From Corylus avellana (lineage: Eukaryota; Streptophyta; Magnoliopsida; Fagales; Betulaceae), in NCBI RefSeq assembly GCF_901000735.1, contig NC_081546.1:14275629-14339628 (forward strand): 64,000 nt of DNA. Direction: 5' to 3'. Positions 30,711 to 42,571 of the stretch are shown here, one piece after another. Positions within the stretch are counted from its first letter, which is position 1. Every line of letters starts with the position of its first letter. Made by a program: the position numbers and the translations under genes. The notes beneath the pieces were generated by a model that was given only the letters and a program-made list of their open reading frames with translations, ran no database searches and had not been told where the DNA came from.

Positions 30711-32240
30711 AAATAAATATTCTATTTGATAATTCAATTATATAAATATATACGATTCTGCTCATACTAGGTTCTCTCTATGCAGAAATAATTTTCCTGG
30801 AGCAGCTCTGAGGAATCATCTGCTCATCATTACCACATGTCTCTTTATGCAACAAATTCCTTTTTTTATTTTTTTATTTTTTTATGGACACTGGTATGTA
30901 ATATTATGAGGAGCTTGTTCTCCAAACATTTCTTTTTGTAATCATTCAGTACTCATTCAATATTCATTATATAATCATCCTGTCATTATAATAACTTCTT
31001 TTAAACAAACAATCTGTTTAACAAGTTAATCACTCAATAAAACATCTAAGTATGCACCATCACATGTTATCAACCTCTAAAATACTTTAATATCATTGAA
31101 CATATATCTTATAAGAGAAATTTAGATCATGTCACTATATTATATCACTGTATTATATTGTCTTTCAACTCTTACCTTTATGCTTCAATTTACCTCAAGA
31201 ATAATAATCCATTATTTTTACTTAGTAAAAGAAAATTATATCAAAAGCTTTGGCATGTAACTAAAATTTCTCATAATTTCATATCCACTAATGCCTCAAA
31301 ATTTAAATATTATCCACAACCTAGGAGCACTAATTCATCCTCAAAACTTTAAGCATCCCTTCAATATAATTTACCTCAATTACAGAAAACCTAGCACCTC
31401 AAATTCTAAGAATCACCTCAAAGATTTCATGAATTGTACCTTAAAGTCATCACAATCATTTGAAAATATCAAAATCCTTAAACCACAAATTTATATATCA
31501 AAATATCTTATAGATTCTAGGGTATACCTCATTTGCATTTATCCCTGCAATACTTAGGCATTCACTTCATGCCACTACGTAATTCTTATTCATCAATCCA
31601 TATATTATAACATCAATCATAGTATCATTATTGTCATTGACCAAACCTTAGCCATTACCAAAAACTCATATAAACTCTTATATCATTAATTCAGTTCAAG
31701 AATCATTTCACAACCGACATCCATAAGACCATTCGTTACTAAGTCACTTACACCATTTGTCTCACAACCTAAATCAATAAAACCATTTTGTCACCAAATT
31801 AATTTCACAAATCATCTCGCAACCTAAATCTATAAAATCATCATACGATTTTTAAATCATGATCAATAATCTTTTCTAAATCCTCGAGACACCTTAAAAT
31901 ATACCCTTATCAATCAATACTCTAGAAAACTGCCGCAAATCCAAATAGGCAGATACTATAGATCACAACCTATCTATAAAATAAAAATTCATCTCCGTCA
32001 TTAACATGATCACAATAATAAAATCCTCCAAATTAATCACACTAGGATGATTTTTTTTTTTTTTTTTTTTTAACAAAAAATTAACCATTAGAAAAATGCT
32101 CATGCATCATTTATTAGAGACCACACAACAATGCACACTCTACTTGGCCGGAATGTGGCTTCTCATTAACCCCCCAATTTTTTTTTTTTTTTTTTGAAAA
32201 ATCTGCCAGAACCTTATAACCTTTGCTCTGATACCAAAAT
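30711..32240. other. LARD-like internal region, right part
   Basis: AT-rich DNA without recognisable genes, with T runs at 32050-32071 and 32178-32195. It ends at the primer-binding site complement ctttgctctgataccaaaat next to the 5' LTR. Confidence 0.5.
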
Positions 32241-34592
32241 TGTAACATCCCCAGCCCGTTAAGACTGAGTTTGCCACTTTTCTTCTTTTACAACAAAAGT
32301 TCTTGCAAAGATCTATAAGGTCTATCAGAGTACTTGATTTTAAAGGATACGATAAATGTATAAAACATTATTCAAGAGATTTTATTACAAGCGAAATTAG
32401 AAAACATTAAATTTTAGTTGCGGAATATCATATTATTACAATCACTGATATGAAAAGACTTTGAAAATTAATACTTATTCCCATCCCCATTCCGGCCTCG
32501 TATTCCAGCGTCCTTTCTACCTGAAAACAAGAAATAAAACTGAATGAGCCCAAAAGGGGCCCAGCAAGTAAAATCCACAACCATAAATAGTTTTACTCAT
32601 TGTTTTCAGTTTTTGAAAATCGTTTTCACAAATAAATATACATCCAGCCATAATAATACATGTATGTACGGTTGCATCTTCCGTAACATATACATACTAT
32701 TACATCTAGTAATAGATCATCGTCATAAATCATCGTTATAAATCATCATAGTATATCATCATTGTAAATCATATTATTATTTTCTCATATTATGGCCCAT
32801 GTACACTATTACCCCTGTGTACGAGGGTTGCGGGTCCTTGTGACCATGGCACTGAGCTGTGGCCTCAGCCATGCCCGACCGTCAATTAACTCTTTTCTTG
32901 GTGCACTCAACGGTCATGTTGATGGAATACCACCTTCTGGCATAGCCTCCTTCAGTGGTTTCGCCTCCATCCGAGTATCGGTACCGAACTCCTCTCATCT
33001 TTACTTATCTTGGGGCCAAAAATACTCTCCTCCATACATGTGCCCTCATTTCATAAACATTTAACTCATTTCTTATACTTCTCTTTGTACTTCTTTTGAT
33101 GCATCTTAGGGCAACATGTAGGAGGGTTTATCATCATTCTTCTTTCTTATCATCATCATCATTTATCAACTTTCTTTTCTTAAAATGGAAACTTTTCCAA
33201 ATATAAACTTGTTGTGCTTAGAAAGCATTTAAAGAAATATAAACTTTCTAAATAATTCTTTTAGAAATCCTTCATGCATGCAACATATCTCCATGACAGG
33301 TAAATAAAATAATCATTTACAGTTTGATACAAGAATATATAAATAGCATGACATGAAGTAATTTTAGAAGGGGTAGTGAATTTACTTATCTCTAGACTGA
33401 AGCTATGAGCAGTCTTTAAACTGCTAATTAATCATCTTGAAAAAAATATCTTGTTGTTCCACTCTGTTTATTCACAACTAAATTAATAACAATTCACGAA
33501 AATCAATTAACTCCAGTCTACTCCTTTAGGGAAGTTAACCCATTAAAATAGAGAATCAATTCCCAACACTAATTCAAAATTCTTAGGAGTGAAACCACCC
33601 AATATCATCATGATTAAATCAAAAGGTTCTCATCTAAGGCCTATTACTCAACTTAAAATCAAATACCCATAGCTAAAGGAAGAAGAATTTTACCTTTGAA
33701 GAACCTATCTTTGTTATTCTGCGAATTTCTCTTTTGGTCATCCTTTAAATCTCTGTTTCTCNNNNNNNNNNNNNNNNNNNNNNNNNNNNNNNNNNNNNNN
33801 NNNNNNNNNNNNNNNNNNNNNNNNNNNNNNNNNNNNNNNNNNNNNNNNNNNNNNNNNNNNNNNNNNNNNNNNNNNNNNNNNNNNNNNNNNNNNNNNNNNN
33901 NNNNNNNNNNNNNNNNNNNNNNNNNNNNNNNNNNNNNNNNNNNNNNNNNNNNNNNNNNNNNNNNNNNNNNNNNNNNNNNNNNNNNNNNNNNNNNNNNNNN
34001 NNNNNNNNNNNNNNNNNNNNNNNNNNNNNNNNNNNNNNNNNNNNNNNNNNNNNNNNNNNNNNNNNNNNNNNNNNNNNNNNNNNNNNNNNNNNNNNNNNNN
34101 NNNAAAAGAAAGTGGGTAGGGCATCATGAAAAGAGAGAGAAAGTATAGTACAAAGCATTAGTCAATAATTCAAAGTAGGAGAATAAGTGGGTGTGGGGCT
34201 GCTGTGAAGAAAAATGGGGAAATGAGAAGAAAAAAATAAGAATTAGGTGGGTTGGTCGGCAAAGATGTGGGGAAAAATAGTAAAAAAAATAATAATAAAA
34301 GAAAAGAGAAGGATAAGGTGATTATGAGCAAGTATTGTAGGTTAACTCGCATTTTAAAAATAATTTGTCTATTGTCCTCATTTAATCAATCACCAACTAT
34401 TAAAATCATACTCCAAATTCTATAAATCGATCATCAATTATCATTTCTCTTAAATCACCCAATAAAATAATCAGATATAATCTCGAATCAATATCATATA
34501 ATCTAATAAATTCCTCAAGAATAAATGTCATTACCTAATCATCATCAAATAAATATATCTAAAATAAGACTTTTAAAATCTGGGGCACTACA
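32241..34592 (-). repeat. 5' LTR of the LARD-like element (with gap)
   Basis: Same family and ends as the left LTR. A 342-N gap (33762-34103) lies where the left copy has about 327 bases of GA-rich sequence, so the gap length looks estimated and not arbitrary. Confidence 0.9.
33762..34103. other. Assembly gap (342 N)
   Basis: The gap lies inside the 5' LTR. The other LTR copy (27430-27756) shows what the missing sequence should resemble. Confidence 0.95.
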
Positions 34593-34597
34593 CTACC

Positions 34598-35214
34598 CAT
34601 GTTTCTCCTTGAGGCAGCTCTTCCTCTTTTGGGAAGTTACAAAATTTGACCAAGAAGTAGGCTAACACTTGCCCTTTTAGAGATGTTCGTGGATGGAACA
34701 CAATGTTGAATTCTTCAAGTTCAATAGCCCAATTGATTAATCTTCCCGATAGGTCGAGCTTCTGCAAGATCTTCCTCAGAGGATGTTCAGTTAGTACCTT
34801 GATGGTGTGTGCTTGAACGTATGGCCTTAACCTCTGAGCGGAAGTTATTTGGGCGAAGGCTAGCTTCTCAATCCTTGTGTATCGTTCCTCAGCTTCGTGT
34901 AATGCTTTGCTAGTGAAGTACACCAGTCTCTGCACTCCCTGTTCCTCCTTGATTAACGCCGAACTCACTGCTATCGGAGATATGGCTAGGTATAAGTACA
35001 GAGCTTCGCCTTCTACCGGTCGGCTTATCAAAGGAGGGTTCCTGAGATATTCTTTCAACTCTTGGAATGGTTTATCACAATCCGGTCCCCAAGAGAAGGC
35101 TTTTTTCAAAATTTTAAAGAAAAGAAGACATTTGTCGGTGGATCTAGAAATAAACCAATTTAATGCAACTACTCTTCGAGTTAATTGCTGTAGCTGTTTG
35201 GTACTTTAAGGTGT
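34598..35214 (-). CDS. First RNase H (with RT connection) of the Tat element
   Basis: The frame from 35109 encodes FSWGPDCDKPFQELKEYL then YLYLAISPIAVSSALIKEE, VYFTSKALHEAEERYTRIEKLA and HPLRKILQKLDLSGRLINWAIELEEF. These are the usual landmarks of gypsy RT-connected RNase H (CxxAFxxLK-type start, FTSKALxxAExRYxxxEK, and the LRxxLxKxDxSGRLxxWAxEL signature). Its end meets the LARD-like insertion at 34592. The next domain resumes at 25871. A frame break separates it from RT near 35120-35214. Confidence 0.85.
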
Positions 35215-35763
35215 CTACATTTCCAACACCACTTTTATTTTCTCAGGATTTGCTTCGATTCCTCTTCTTGAGACAATGAATCCCAAGAACTTTCTCGAGG
35301 ACACACCAAACGCACATTTCGATGGATTAAGTTTCATACCGTAGCGGCTTAGAATGTTGAAAGCTTCAGACAGGTCGACAATATGGTTAGCTGCTTGTGT
35401 ACTTTCCACTAGCATGTCATTCACATATACTTCCACGTTACGTCTTATCAGCTCCTGAAACATCTTGTTAACCAACCTCTAATATGTAGCCCTGGCATTC
35501 TTCAATCCGAAGGGCATTACCTTATAGCGGTATAGGTCTTTATCGGTCATGAATGCTGTTTTATCTTGGTACAACTCATGCATGGATATTTCATTGTAGC
35601 TCGAGAATGCGTCCATGAAACTTAAAAGCTCATGCCTGGAAGTCAAGTCTACTAGCAAATCTATCAGGGGTAATGGGTAATAGTCTTTAGGACATGCCTT
35701 TTTTAAATCGGTGAAGTCAACACACATCCTCCACTTCCCATTAGACTTCTTTACCAATACCAC
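35215..35763 (-). pseudogene. Tat element reverse transcriptase, mutated active site
   Basis: 35763-35479 encodes VKKSNGKWRMCVDFTDLKKACPKDYYPLP and MDAFSSYNEISM, the first half of RT with the catalytic-site Asp region FMDAFS. A stop codon at about 35476-35478 follows NARATY, where the family normally has Gln. 35475-35215 continues with NKMFQELIRRNVEVYVNDMLVES and LNPSKCAFGVSSRKFLGFIVS. The catalytic box is normally YVDD and here reads YVND, so the first of the paired Asp residues is lost. RT copies element RNA into DNA. The stop and the substitution each suffice to inactivate it. Confidence 0.85.
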
Positions 35764-36192
35764 ATTGGCCAGCCAAGTGGTGTATTGGACTTCTCTGATG
35801 AACCCAGCTTCATATAGTTTGCTTACTTCCTCGGCTGCTGCTCTGCTCTTCTCGGCCGAATATCCTCTCTGCTTCTATTGTACTGGTTTATAGCTCAAAT
35901 CTACATTCAACTTGTGCACTATTATCGATAGAGACATTCCTGGCATGTCTTCGTGGCTCCATGCAAACACATCGTTGTTCTTTTGAAGGAAAGATACCAG
36001 CTATTCCGTTAGTGTCGGATTTAATTAAGATCCGACCCTAGTAATTATATCCGACTCACCAACTGAAAACTCCTCCAGATCTTCGACTGGTTCGCCGCCC
36101 TGTAATTATTATCTTCCACCTTCATGGTTTGCTCCTAGGATTGGTGTCTCGAAACACTCCTTCATTGAATTGTTGTAGCATTGCCGAGCAAC

Positions 36193-36684
36193 TCACTGTT
36201 CTTCTCTTACTTCTCCAACTCCGTCGTCTGTTGGAAATTTCATTTTGAGATGTGGAGTTAAGGTTATACCTTTAAGCTCATTAAGTGTCGTTCTCCCTAT
36301 GATGGCGTTGTATGCTGATGGCCCGTCTACTAGTAGAAAAAGCACCATTACCATGGCTTGTCTTGGATATAATCCGGTCGTGATTGGTAATTCAATTGAT
36401 CCGACCGGTCGCACCTGTTCTCCTGTGAATCCCATCAGAGGGCAGCTGGTTGGAACAATTTTTTCCTGTCCAAGGTTTAGCTTTTTGAATGCTGACCAGT
36501 AGAGGATGTCTGATGAGCTCCCGTTATCCTCCAAAATACGATGGATGTTGTGATTAGCCACAGTTAGCGTAACTACTAGGGCGTCTGTGTGCGGGAGCGA
36601 TACACCTGAATAGTCATCATCGGAGAATCCGATCACCATTGACTCCCTCTTGGACTGCTTCATAGGTCTCTCTATGGCATACAA
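36193..36684 (-). CDS. Tat element protease (retropepsin-like)
   Basis: The 163 residues contain IGFSDDDYSGVSLPHTDALVVTL, then ILEDNGSSSDILYWSAF with the DNGSS catalytic signature seen in Tat proteases (DTG/DSG in most others), then YNAIIGRTTLNELKGI. It lies just 5' of the polymerase. The family B element at 36816 interrupts the frame shortly upstream, so its N-terminal link to gag lies at 39511-39877. Confidence 0.75.
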   Translation of the reverse strand: MYAIERPMKQSKRESMVIGFSDDDYSGVSLPHTDALVVTLTVANHNIHRILEDNGSSSDILYWSAFKKLNLGQEKIVPTSCPLMGFTGEQVRPVGSIELPITTGLYPRQAMVMVLFLLVDGPSAYNAIIGRTTLNELKGITLTPHLKMKFPTDDGVGEVREEQ

Positions 36685-36815
36685 TTCATGAAATTTTATT
36701 CGGCAGGCATATGCCTTCCTTGCCCTTCGCGATTCACCTCCACCCGCGAACCCACCTATGATTGTATGAATTTCAGGGGTCGTTGCCCGATTCTGATGTT
36801 CTCGGGCATGGTGTG

Positions 36816-39505
36816 TGTAACGACCTAGATTTTAAAGCTCTTATTTAAATAATATTAAATAAGATTAAAAATATGAATGAATAAATTAGATCAATGATAT
36901 GTGGATTAATGATATTAAATAACTATTTAGTGTTAAAGGTATATTACATTGAGTTTTGACATATTTTGTATATCACTTCAATTCTAAAATTTAGCTTCAT
37001 TAATATGTTTATGGGCATAATTAAACTCAATCTAGTAAATAAATTATTTATATTGGTGTTTAGTGAAGTTAGAAATTAATTTGAAGCTTTTCAGTTTTTA
37101 GCCTAAAAAGCAGTGTCTTAATTTTCATACTGTCTAAATGTGATTAAAACTGCTTAAGAAAGATACCAAGGCTAGCCACCTTTGTTGAAAGCTTAAAGTC
37201 TTCTAGTAATGATGATTATAGTAAATATCATGATTATAATTATTTAATAAGGCAAGTGGCCAAGTGGGAATGCAAATAGATTAAAGCCTAAGTTGAATAG
37301 GAAACTTTGTACAGGCCAAAAGTAGACTCAAACGAACTCGGATGAAGTCGAACCAACAATATAAAATGTTTGTTTCGGAGTCCTCTATCTACTCTCAAAA
37401 TTTCATGTCAATCGGAGTATGTTTGGACATTGAAAAATGGATCGGAATACACTGCCCTCATTTTGGACGAAAATATCAATTGGTATAGAGCATGAAATAT
37501 GGACTAGGTTCATTCTTTTGGTTAAATACATCTCAACCCTTAGATCAAATGTGTAAAAATAAATCCTAACCATTCATTCTCTTATAAATAGAGCCTAAAG
37601 CTAAATTCACTTTTACTTTAGTTTTTACAATCTTAGAACAAGTAAAATTGTTTGCTCCTCCTTTCATTTTATTTCTTAGTCCTAGCCAAATACCTTATAG
37701 CTTAGATATTTCTTGAAGTGTTCAAGTGTTTTTTCTAAACTAGCTACCTAGAGAAGATTTGGTGGAGTTTTACTTCTAAGGATTATTGGGTAAGTGTTTC
37801 TTGTATAAATATCATGATTTATTGCTTTTATCACTTATTCTCATTTAATTGTTTAAAGACCCAATAAAGTGTATAATGTAAAATAAAGTAATGGATACAA
37901 GTGAATTAATAATAAAGAGTTAGTGGACAAAATCAATTAAGGACTTATAATATTATCTATATATTATTTACTTTACAGTATTTATATTCAGTCATTTCTT
38001 TTATGTCATTTAAATTTCTGTTCATATTTCTGGCAGTAAGGATCATTTGATCTCATCCCCGAAATATGCATTTAACATTTACATTCAGTCATTTTTTTTA
38101 TGTCATTTAAATTTCTGTTCATATTTCTGGCGGTAAGGACCATTTGATCTCATCCCCGAAATATGCATTTAACATTTACATTCAGTCATTTCTTTTATGT
38201 CATTTAAATTTCTGTTCATATTTCTGGCGGTAAGGACCATTTATTCTCATCCCCGAAATATGCATTTAACATTTACATTCAGTCATTTCTTTTATGTCAT
38301 TTAAATTTCTGTTCATATTTCTGGCGGTAAGGACCATTTGATCTCATCCCCGAAATATGCATTTAACATTTACATTCAGTCATTTAACTAGTTATAAATG
38401 ACTATTTTAGATTAATATAATAAAATGAGTAAGTAAAGATGAAGTGACGGATAATAAATAAATATAAAAAGATGAGGGTCTTTAAACAATGATATTATTG
38501 GATAAATGAACTAAGTATTGTTTATATGTATGCATTATATGCAGAAGTGGAGCAGAATACTACGCTAAGGAGAGTAAGTATGGATATACTTACTGAGTAC
38601 TAGCTTTGTTTTATTGTTATAGGAATTCTTATTTTGTCTTATTGATATAATTTTCCAATACAACTGCTGCATAATGTGTCTAATAAAATGGGCTGATAAG
38701 ATAGCCACCTTAAGAACAAGCTGGGTGGATTGCCGCGAGGAACTGTCGGTATCTCAGTGGATGGGGGTATATAACCGTCCAACAGGCCTAATATATAACT
38801 AAGCTGGGGCGGTGTAGTTGCCAGCACCAAACAGGTAAACCTCTAAAGTGTGAGGGACATAACGGACGTAAGCGGGCTGAGAGCTCATGAGAAGAGGTCT
38901 GAAGAAAGATTATCATAAAACACAAACTAATCTGTCATTACGCTGCATTCACAACTCATTCATTATTATATATTTTAGTCTTTAATTTTATTTGTTCAAA
39001 CTAGTCTTTTTAGTCTTTATATCTAGGAAAATAGATTACTCACTTGTTTGCCTATGTAAATATGATAACGTCATCTTTACATAGATCTTGATGCAGGGAT
39101 AGAAAGTGAGGACGATGGTCCTTTTACTGGTTTTGATGGTTGATAGACCATCGGCTGCAGGATTTATGCTTACTCTATGGAGCAAGTCTCATTTATGTTA
39201 ATCGCTTTTATTATGTATGGTGATGTGTGTAAACTTAATAGATATTACTATGTTAATTTAGGTTCCGTCTGTGGCATATATTTGGTACACCTAGTGTGTA
39301 CATATGTTGTAATGAAAACCATGTTTCTATTTTATTTAATAATATATCACCTCGAGGTATTTTAGTCAGCTCAACTGTGTTGTGTAAGTTATTCCTAGGT
39401 CATAGAAAAAGAAAAAAATATACATACTCCGCTGTAAGATTGTATTTTCTAAAGTTGCAGCGTCACGACTTCGATATTTGCTAGTTCAAATATCGGGGCG
39501 TTACA
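36816..39505 (+). mobile_element. 2690-bp TG...CA element (probable solo LTR, family B), TSD gtgtg
   Basis: It begins TGTAACGACCTAG and ends GGGGCGTTACA. gtgtg stands on both sides (36811-36815 and 39506-39510). No second copy of the ends and no coding domain lies inside, which fits a very long solo LTR. The ending resembles gypsy LTRs that finish in CGTTACA before a Met-tRNA primer site. TATAAATAG at about 37582 could be the promoter. It contains a four-unit 97-bp array. A truncated relative is at 15376. Confidence 0.85.
37987..38391. repeat. 97-bp tandem repeat, four full units
   Basis: The unit start ttcagtcatt occurs at 37987, 38084, 38181, 38278 and (partial) 38375, exactly 97 bp apart. 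Units differ by one or two bases (for example cagtaaggat against cggtaaggac). It lies inside the family B LTR. Confidence 0.95.
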
Positions 39506-39510
39506 GTGTG

Positions 39511-39877
39511 CGTGTTCCCGTCTAGGTTAGCTCCGCCTTCCTCGACCTTCCCGAGGATGTCTATCCCAACCTCTGCGATCCTCTACTGGACTTCTACTTC
39601 TGTATCGTTCCCTTTGTTGGTGGTTCCAATGGTCTTGGTTACTCACTTCTCGAACGTAGTTTTCCTTGTAGACGACTGCTCCCCTCTGTTCTCCCAAAAA
39701 TCGGACCAACTTACCGTTTTTGATGAACTTCTCGATGAGAAGTCTTAGTGCTATACAGCCCTCCTTGTAATGACCGTTCGCCTCGTGGAACTCGCAATAT
39801 CTGTCCCGATTTTGAGGTGGTGGGGCGCCCACTATTCTCTGAGGATTTTGGTATTCCGGATCTTTCTTAACTTCCAT
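39511..39877 (-). CDS. Tat element gag C-terminal part (zinc-knuckle-like)
   Basis: The frame encodes YCEFHEANGHYKEGCIALRLLIEKFIKNGKL, the C-x2-H-x4-H-x4-C knuckle-like motif of Tat gag proteins. An Arg-rich tail follows (QQRERYRSRSPVEDRRGWDRHPREGRGRRS), which is probably RNA-binding. It is cut on its 3' side by the family B element at 36816-39505 and on its 5' side shortly before the family A LTR at 39990. Confidence 0.8.
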
Positions 39878-39989
39878 TAAGACCTTGGAAATGTTGGCAT
39901 TAAGCGATGTGAAAGTGTAATCGCTAAACCTTTTCTTGAAAGGTCTCGATTCATCTACTTTTCCGTTCTCTTTTCTTTCTTTTTATCTT

Positions 39990-41395
39990 TGATAAGTGCC
40001 AAATATTCAATATTTGGACCCCTTTATTTACATTAGTTAATCTTTTAGTTGTGTCCTTATTTAATGTTTTGTGTTAGTTTTGTGTTTTTAGTATTTTGTA
40101 GGTCATTGAAGAAAAACTACAGCTTTAAAGGAAAAAAATGAAAAGTTTGGAAGAAAGCATACTTTGAGAAGATTTAGACGATGTGGTCAAGTTTAACCAA
40201 ATCCAAGAAAAGGTTAAATTGGATTAAAGATCAGATTGGATTAAGTTCAGATTGCATAAAATTTCGGATTGGATTCAAATTCAGATTCTGCATATGTCTC
40301 AATATTTTTACCATAACTTTCTGCTCAAATATTAGATTGAAGTCATTCAAGCATTATTAGAAAGCTAATTCAAAATACTACAGTTCATAGTGAAATAGGA
40401 TTTTCCTAATTCGGAATGTTACTATGCCAAAATCACCCCGCAACAAAAGAACATAAATCTGGACAAATCCTAATCCGATTGCAGACTTCTATTTTGATTG
40501 GGAGACAGACCTCCAAATTATCTAGGTTTAATAGGGCTTCTAAGACTTCCTTAAGCCTATAAATAGACTTCTTTGCATTTAAGAAAAGATATAGAATTCT
40601 AGAGAGCAAAATTCTACAGTTTTTCTCTTTTTAGTTTAGGTTTTCTTTAGATTTAGGTTTTATTTTTATGTGGAGCTAAATTCCCAACTAAGGTTGGAGA
40701 TGAAGCCTCACCGATGAAGAACATCAACACTTTCATGTATGCCTTTATTTATCAGATTTTATCGGGTTTAATATTTTAAATATTTTACTTATTTTCAACG
40801 TGTGAAGTGATTTTTGGATATCTTTCGTGATTCAAGGATACACCTGATGATTTAAGATAATTTCACATAATTTATTGCTTGATTTTATTTGCCTAAATAA
40901 TTGGATATCCCTTGTGATTTGTTGTACAGATACATTTGGCGTTTCAATTAAGATTGGCTATGTGTTGTGATTTCCGGATACATCCGATGATTTAATTGAT
41001 ATTGAACTTCTCTTTTGATTTGTGCAATGAATGGATACATGTGATATTTTTGATTAATTGTTTGAAGCATAGTAAAATATATCTAAGATTTTAATTGTGA
41101 GAACTTCAAATTAATATTGATAAACATGGAAGTATGTTGTTATAATTCGGTGAATGTGAATTCCCAAACCTTATTATTTTATCTCTTAGTTTATTTTAAT
41201 TAGTTAATGTTTGTCTTTTAATTTGTAAAACCAAAATCAAAACCCTTTTTGGAACTAGATTAGGATTTAATTAGTTTATATATAAATTGCTCTCTCAAAA
41301 ACACAATTCCATGTGGGTTCGACCTCACACTTGCAAAACATTATATTGCAAACGATTCATGCACTTGCGAGTATATTAAATAAATTTGCACAACA
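39990..41395 (+). mobile_element. Solo LTR family A (1406 bp), TSD atctt
   Basis: It begins TGATAAGTGCC and ends TTGCACAACA. atctt is duplicated at 39985-39989 and 41396-41400. There is no internal region. A TATA-like cctataaatag is near 40555. The fragment at 14590-15375 is the same family, and the solo LTR at 20819-22192 a more distant relative in the opposite orientation. Confidence 0.9.
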
Positions 41396-41400
41396 ATCTT

Positions 41401-42517
41401 CGAATTTTTTGGGAAACTTCCGAGCCGATCTCATTCCCTTCAATGTTTCCTCTTCATTGATGAATTCCTCCACTTTGTCCAGCAAGTCTTGGAGGTTGTC
41501 AGTCTATCTTCGTGCGAGCTTTCTCATCACTGGCTCCTTGGGAGAGATGCCTTGGTAGATGGCGGAAAATACTACGCCATCAGTGGGGTCTTCCACCTTC
41601 AACTTTTCCAGATTGAACCGGATAATGAATTCCTTCGGGCTTTCCCCTTCGTGTTGATGGAGTGTTAAGAGGTATCTAGAAGGCTTCATTCTTTTCCGAG
41701 ACCCTAAGAACTGGATCAAAAATATTCGTGCAAGGTCTTCAAAGGTGCTTATGGAGTTGGGCATTAACCCCCGAAATCATTCTCTAGTGTTCCTTGAGAG
41801 AGTCATGGGAAAAGCTCTGCATGCTATTTCATTGGGTGTTGCATGGAGTGCCAGGTGCATCCGATAATTCTCCAAATGCTCGGTTGGATCCCCGACTCCA
41901 CTGAAGCTCGGAATCTAGGGAACTTTAAATTTGTTGGGGAGTTGATGATCGGTTACTTGCTTGGTGAATGGCATCTCTATCCCTACGAAAAGCTTGCTGA
42001 CTACGACAGCTTTATGTTTTTCCTTCCCCTCCATAGTCGTGCATCACATTGCCAAATCTACCAAGGCCTTATTGACCTCAATTTGTGGAGTGGTCACCAG
42101 CTGATTTTGTTGATCAGCCGATGGTTGGCCTTTTTTAGGTTCTACCATTTTTCATGAATTTTCTCCTTTGTGAGCGTTTTCTTGAATGTTGCACTCTGGT
42201 TATCTTCCCCGCGATTATTTTCTTGACAACTGCCTCCACACTGGTGATGGCGGCTTTCACCCTGGTGATTGTAGTCATCCTAGTGATGGCTGTGATTTTC
42301 TTGTTCCTCCAAACACCTGTTTCAGTTCAGATTGGGACTGTGTTGGGAAGCGGCGGAGTAACTCCTCATTCTGTTGAACTAGAAGAGCTACCTGAGCTTC
42401 CAGAGTTGCGATGCGCTCCTTATCCCCTCCGATTTGGGGAATTGTCGGCGGTCGTTGGTTGGTCTGGATTGCTGATTCTTCATGGTGAGCTTGACTTATG
42501 GATCTTGTGTTCACCAT
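41401..42517 (-). pseudogene. Tat element gag (N-terminal and capsid-like part)
   Basis: 42517-42275 starts MVNTRSISQAHHEESAIQTNQRP and includes a short coiled stretch (ERIATLEAQVALLVQQNEELLRR). 41764-41504 encodes SISTFEDLARIFLIQFLGSRKRMKPSRYLLTLHQ and GESPKEFIIRFNLE, the Retrotrans_gag capsid domain. The stretch between them (41765-42274) is not open in one frame, so the gene is broken. The start fits the usual position just 3' of the primer site. The family A solo LTR cuts its 3' part at 41400. Confidence 0.75.
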
Positions 42518-42551
42518 TGCGGATTTTGATTTTGTAAGAATGAATAGTCAT

Positions 42552-42570
42552 TCCCACAGACGGCGTCAAA
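42552..42570 (-). promoter_or_regulatory. Primer-binding site of the Tat element
   Basis: The minus strand reads TTTGACGCCGTCTGTGGGA directly after the LTR end CTAACA. This is close to the TGGCGCCGTCTGTGGG primer sites common in plant gypsy elements. Confidence 0.7.
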
Positions 42571-42571
42571 C

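Larger units (their letters stand above)
25878..34592 (-). mobile_element. Complete large non-autonomous LTR retrotransposon (LARD-like), TSD ctacc
   Basis: Two long LTRs, 25878-28246 and 32241-34592, flank a 3994-bp internal region. The target duplication ctacc occurs at 25873-25877 and 34593-34597. Orientation is minus: the LTR reads TGTAGTGCCCCAG...GGGATGTTACA. The right (5') LTR is followed by ATTTTGGTATCAGAGC (complement at about 32225-32240), an initiator-Met tRNA primer site. A purine run precedes the 3' LTR (complement of ttccctcctt, 28250-28259). No gag, protease, RT or integrase is recognisable inside. It sits exactly between the two RNase H domains of the host Tat element. Confidence 0.9.

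Noticed and set aside
37987..38391. CRISPR-like array
   Set aside because: It is a contiguous 97-bp tandem repeat with no repeat-spacer alternation, in a plant LTR.
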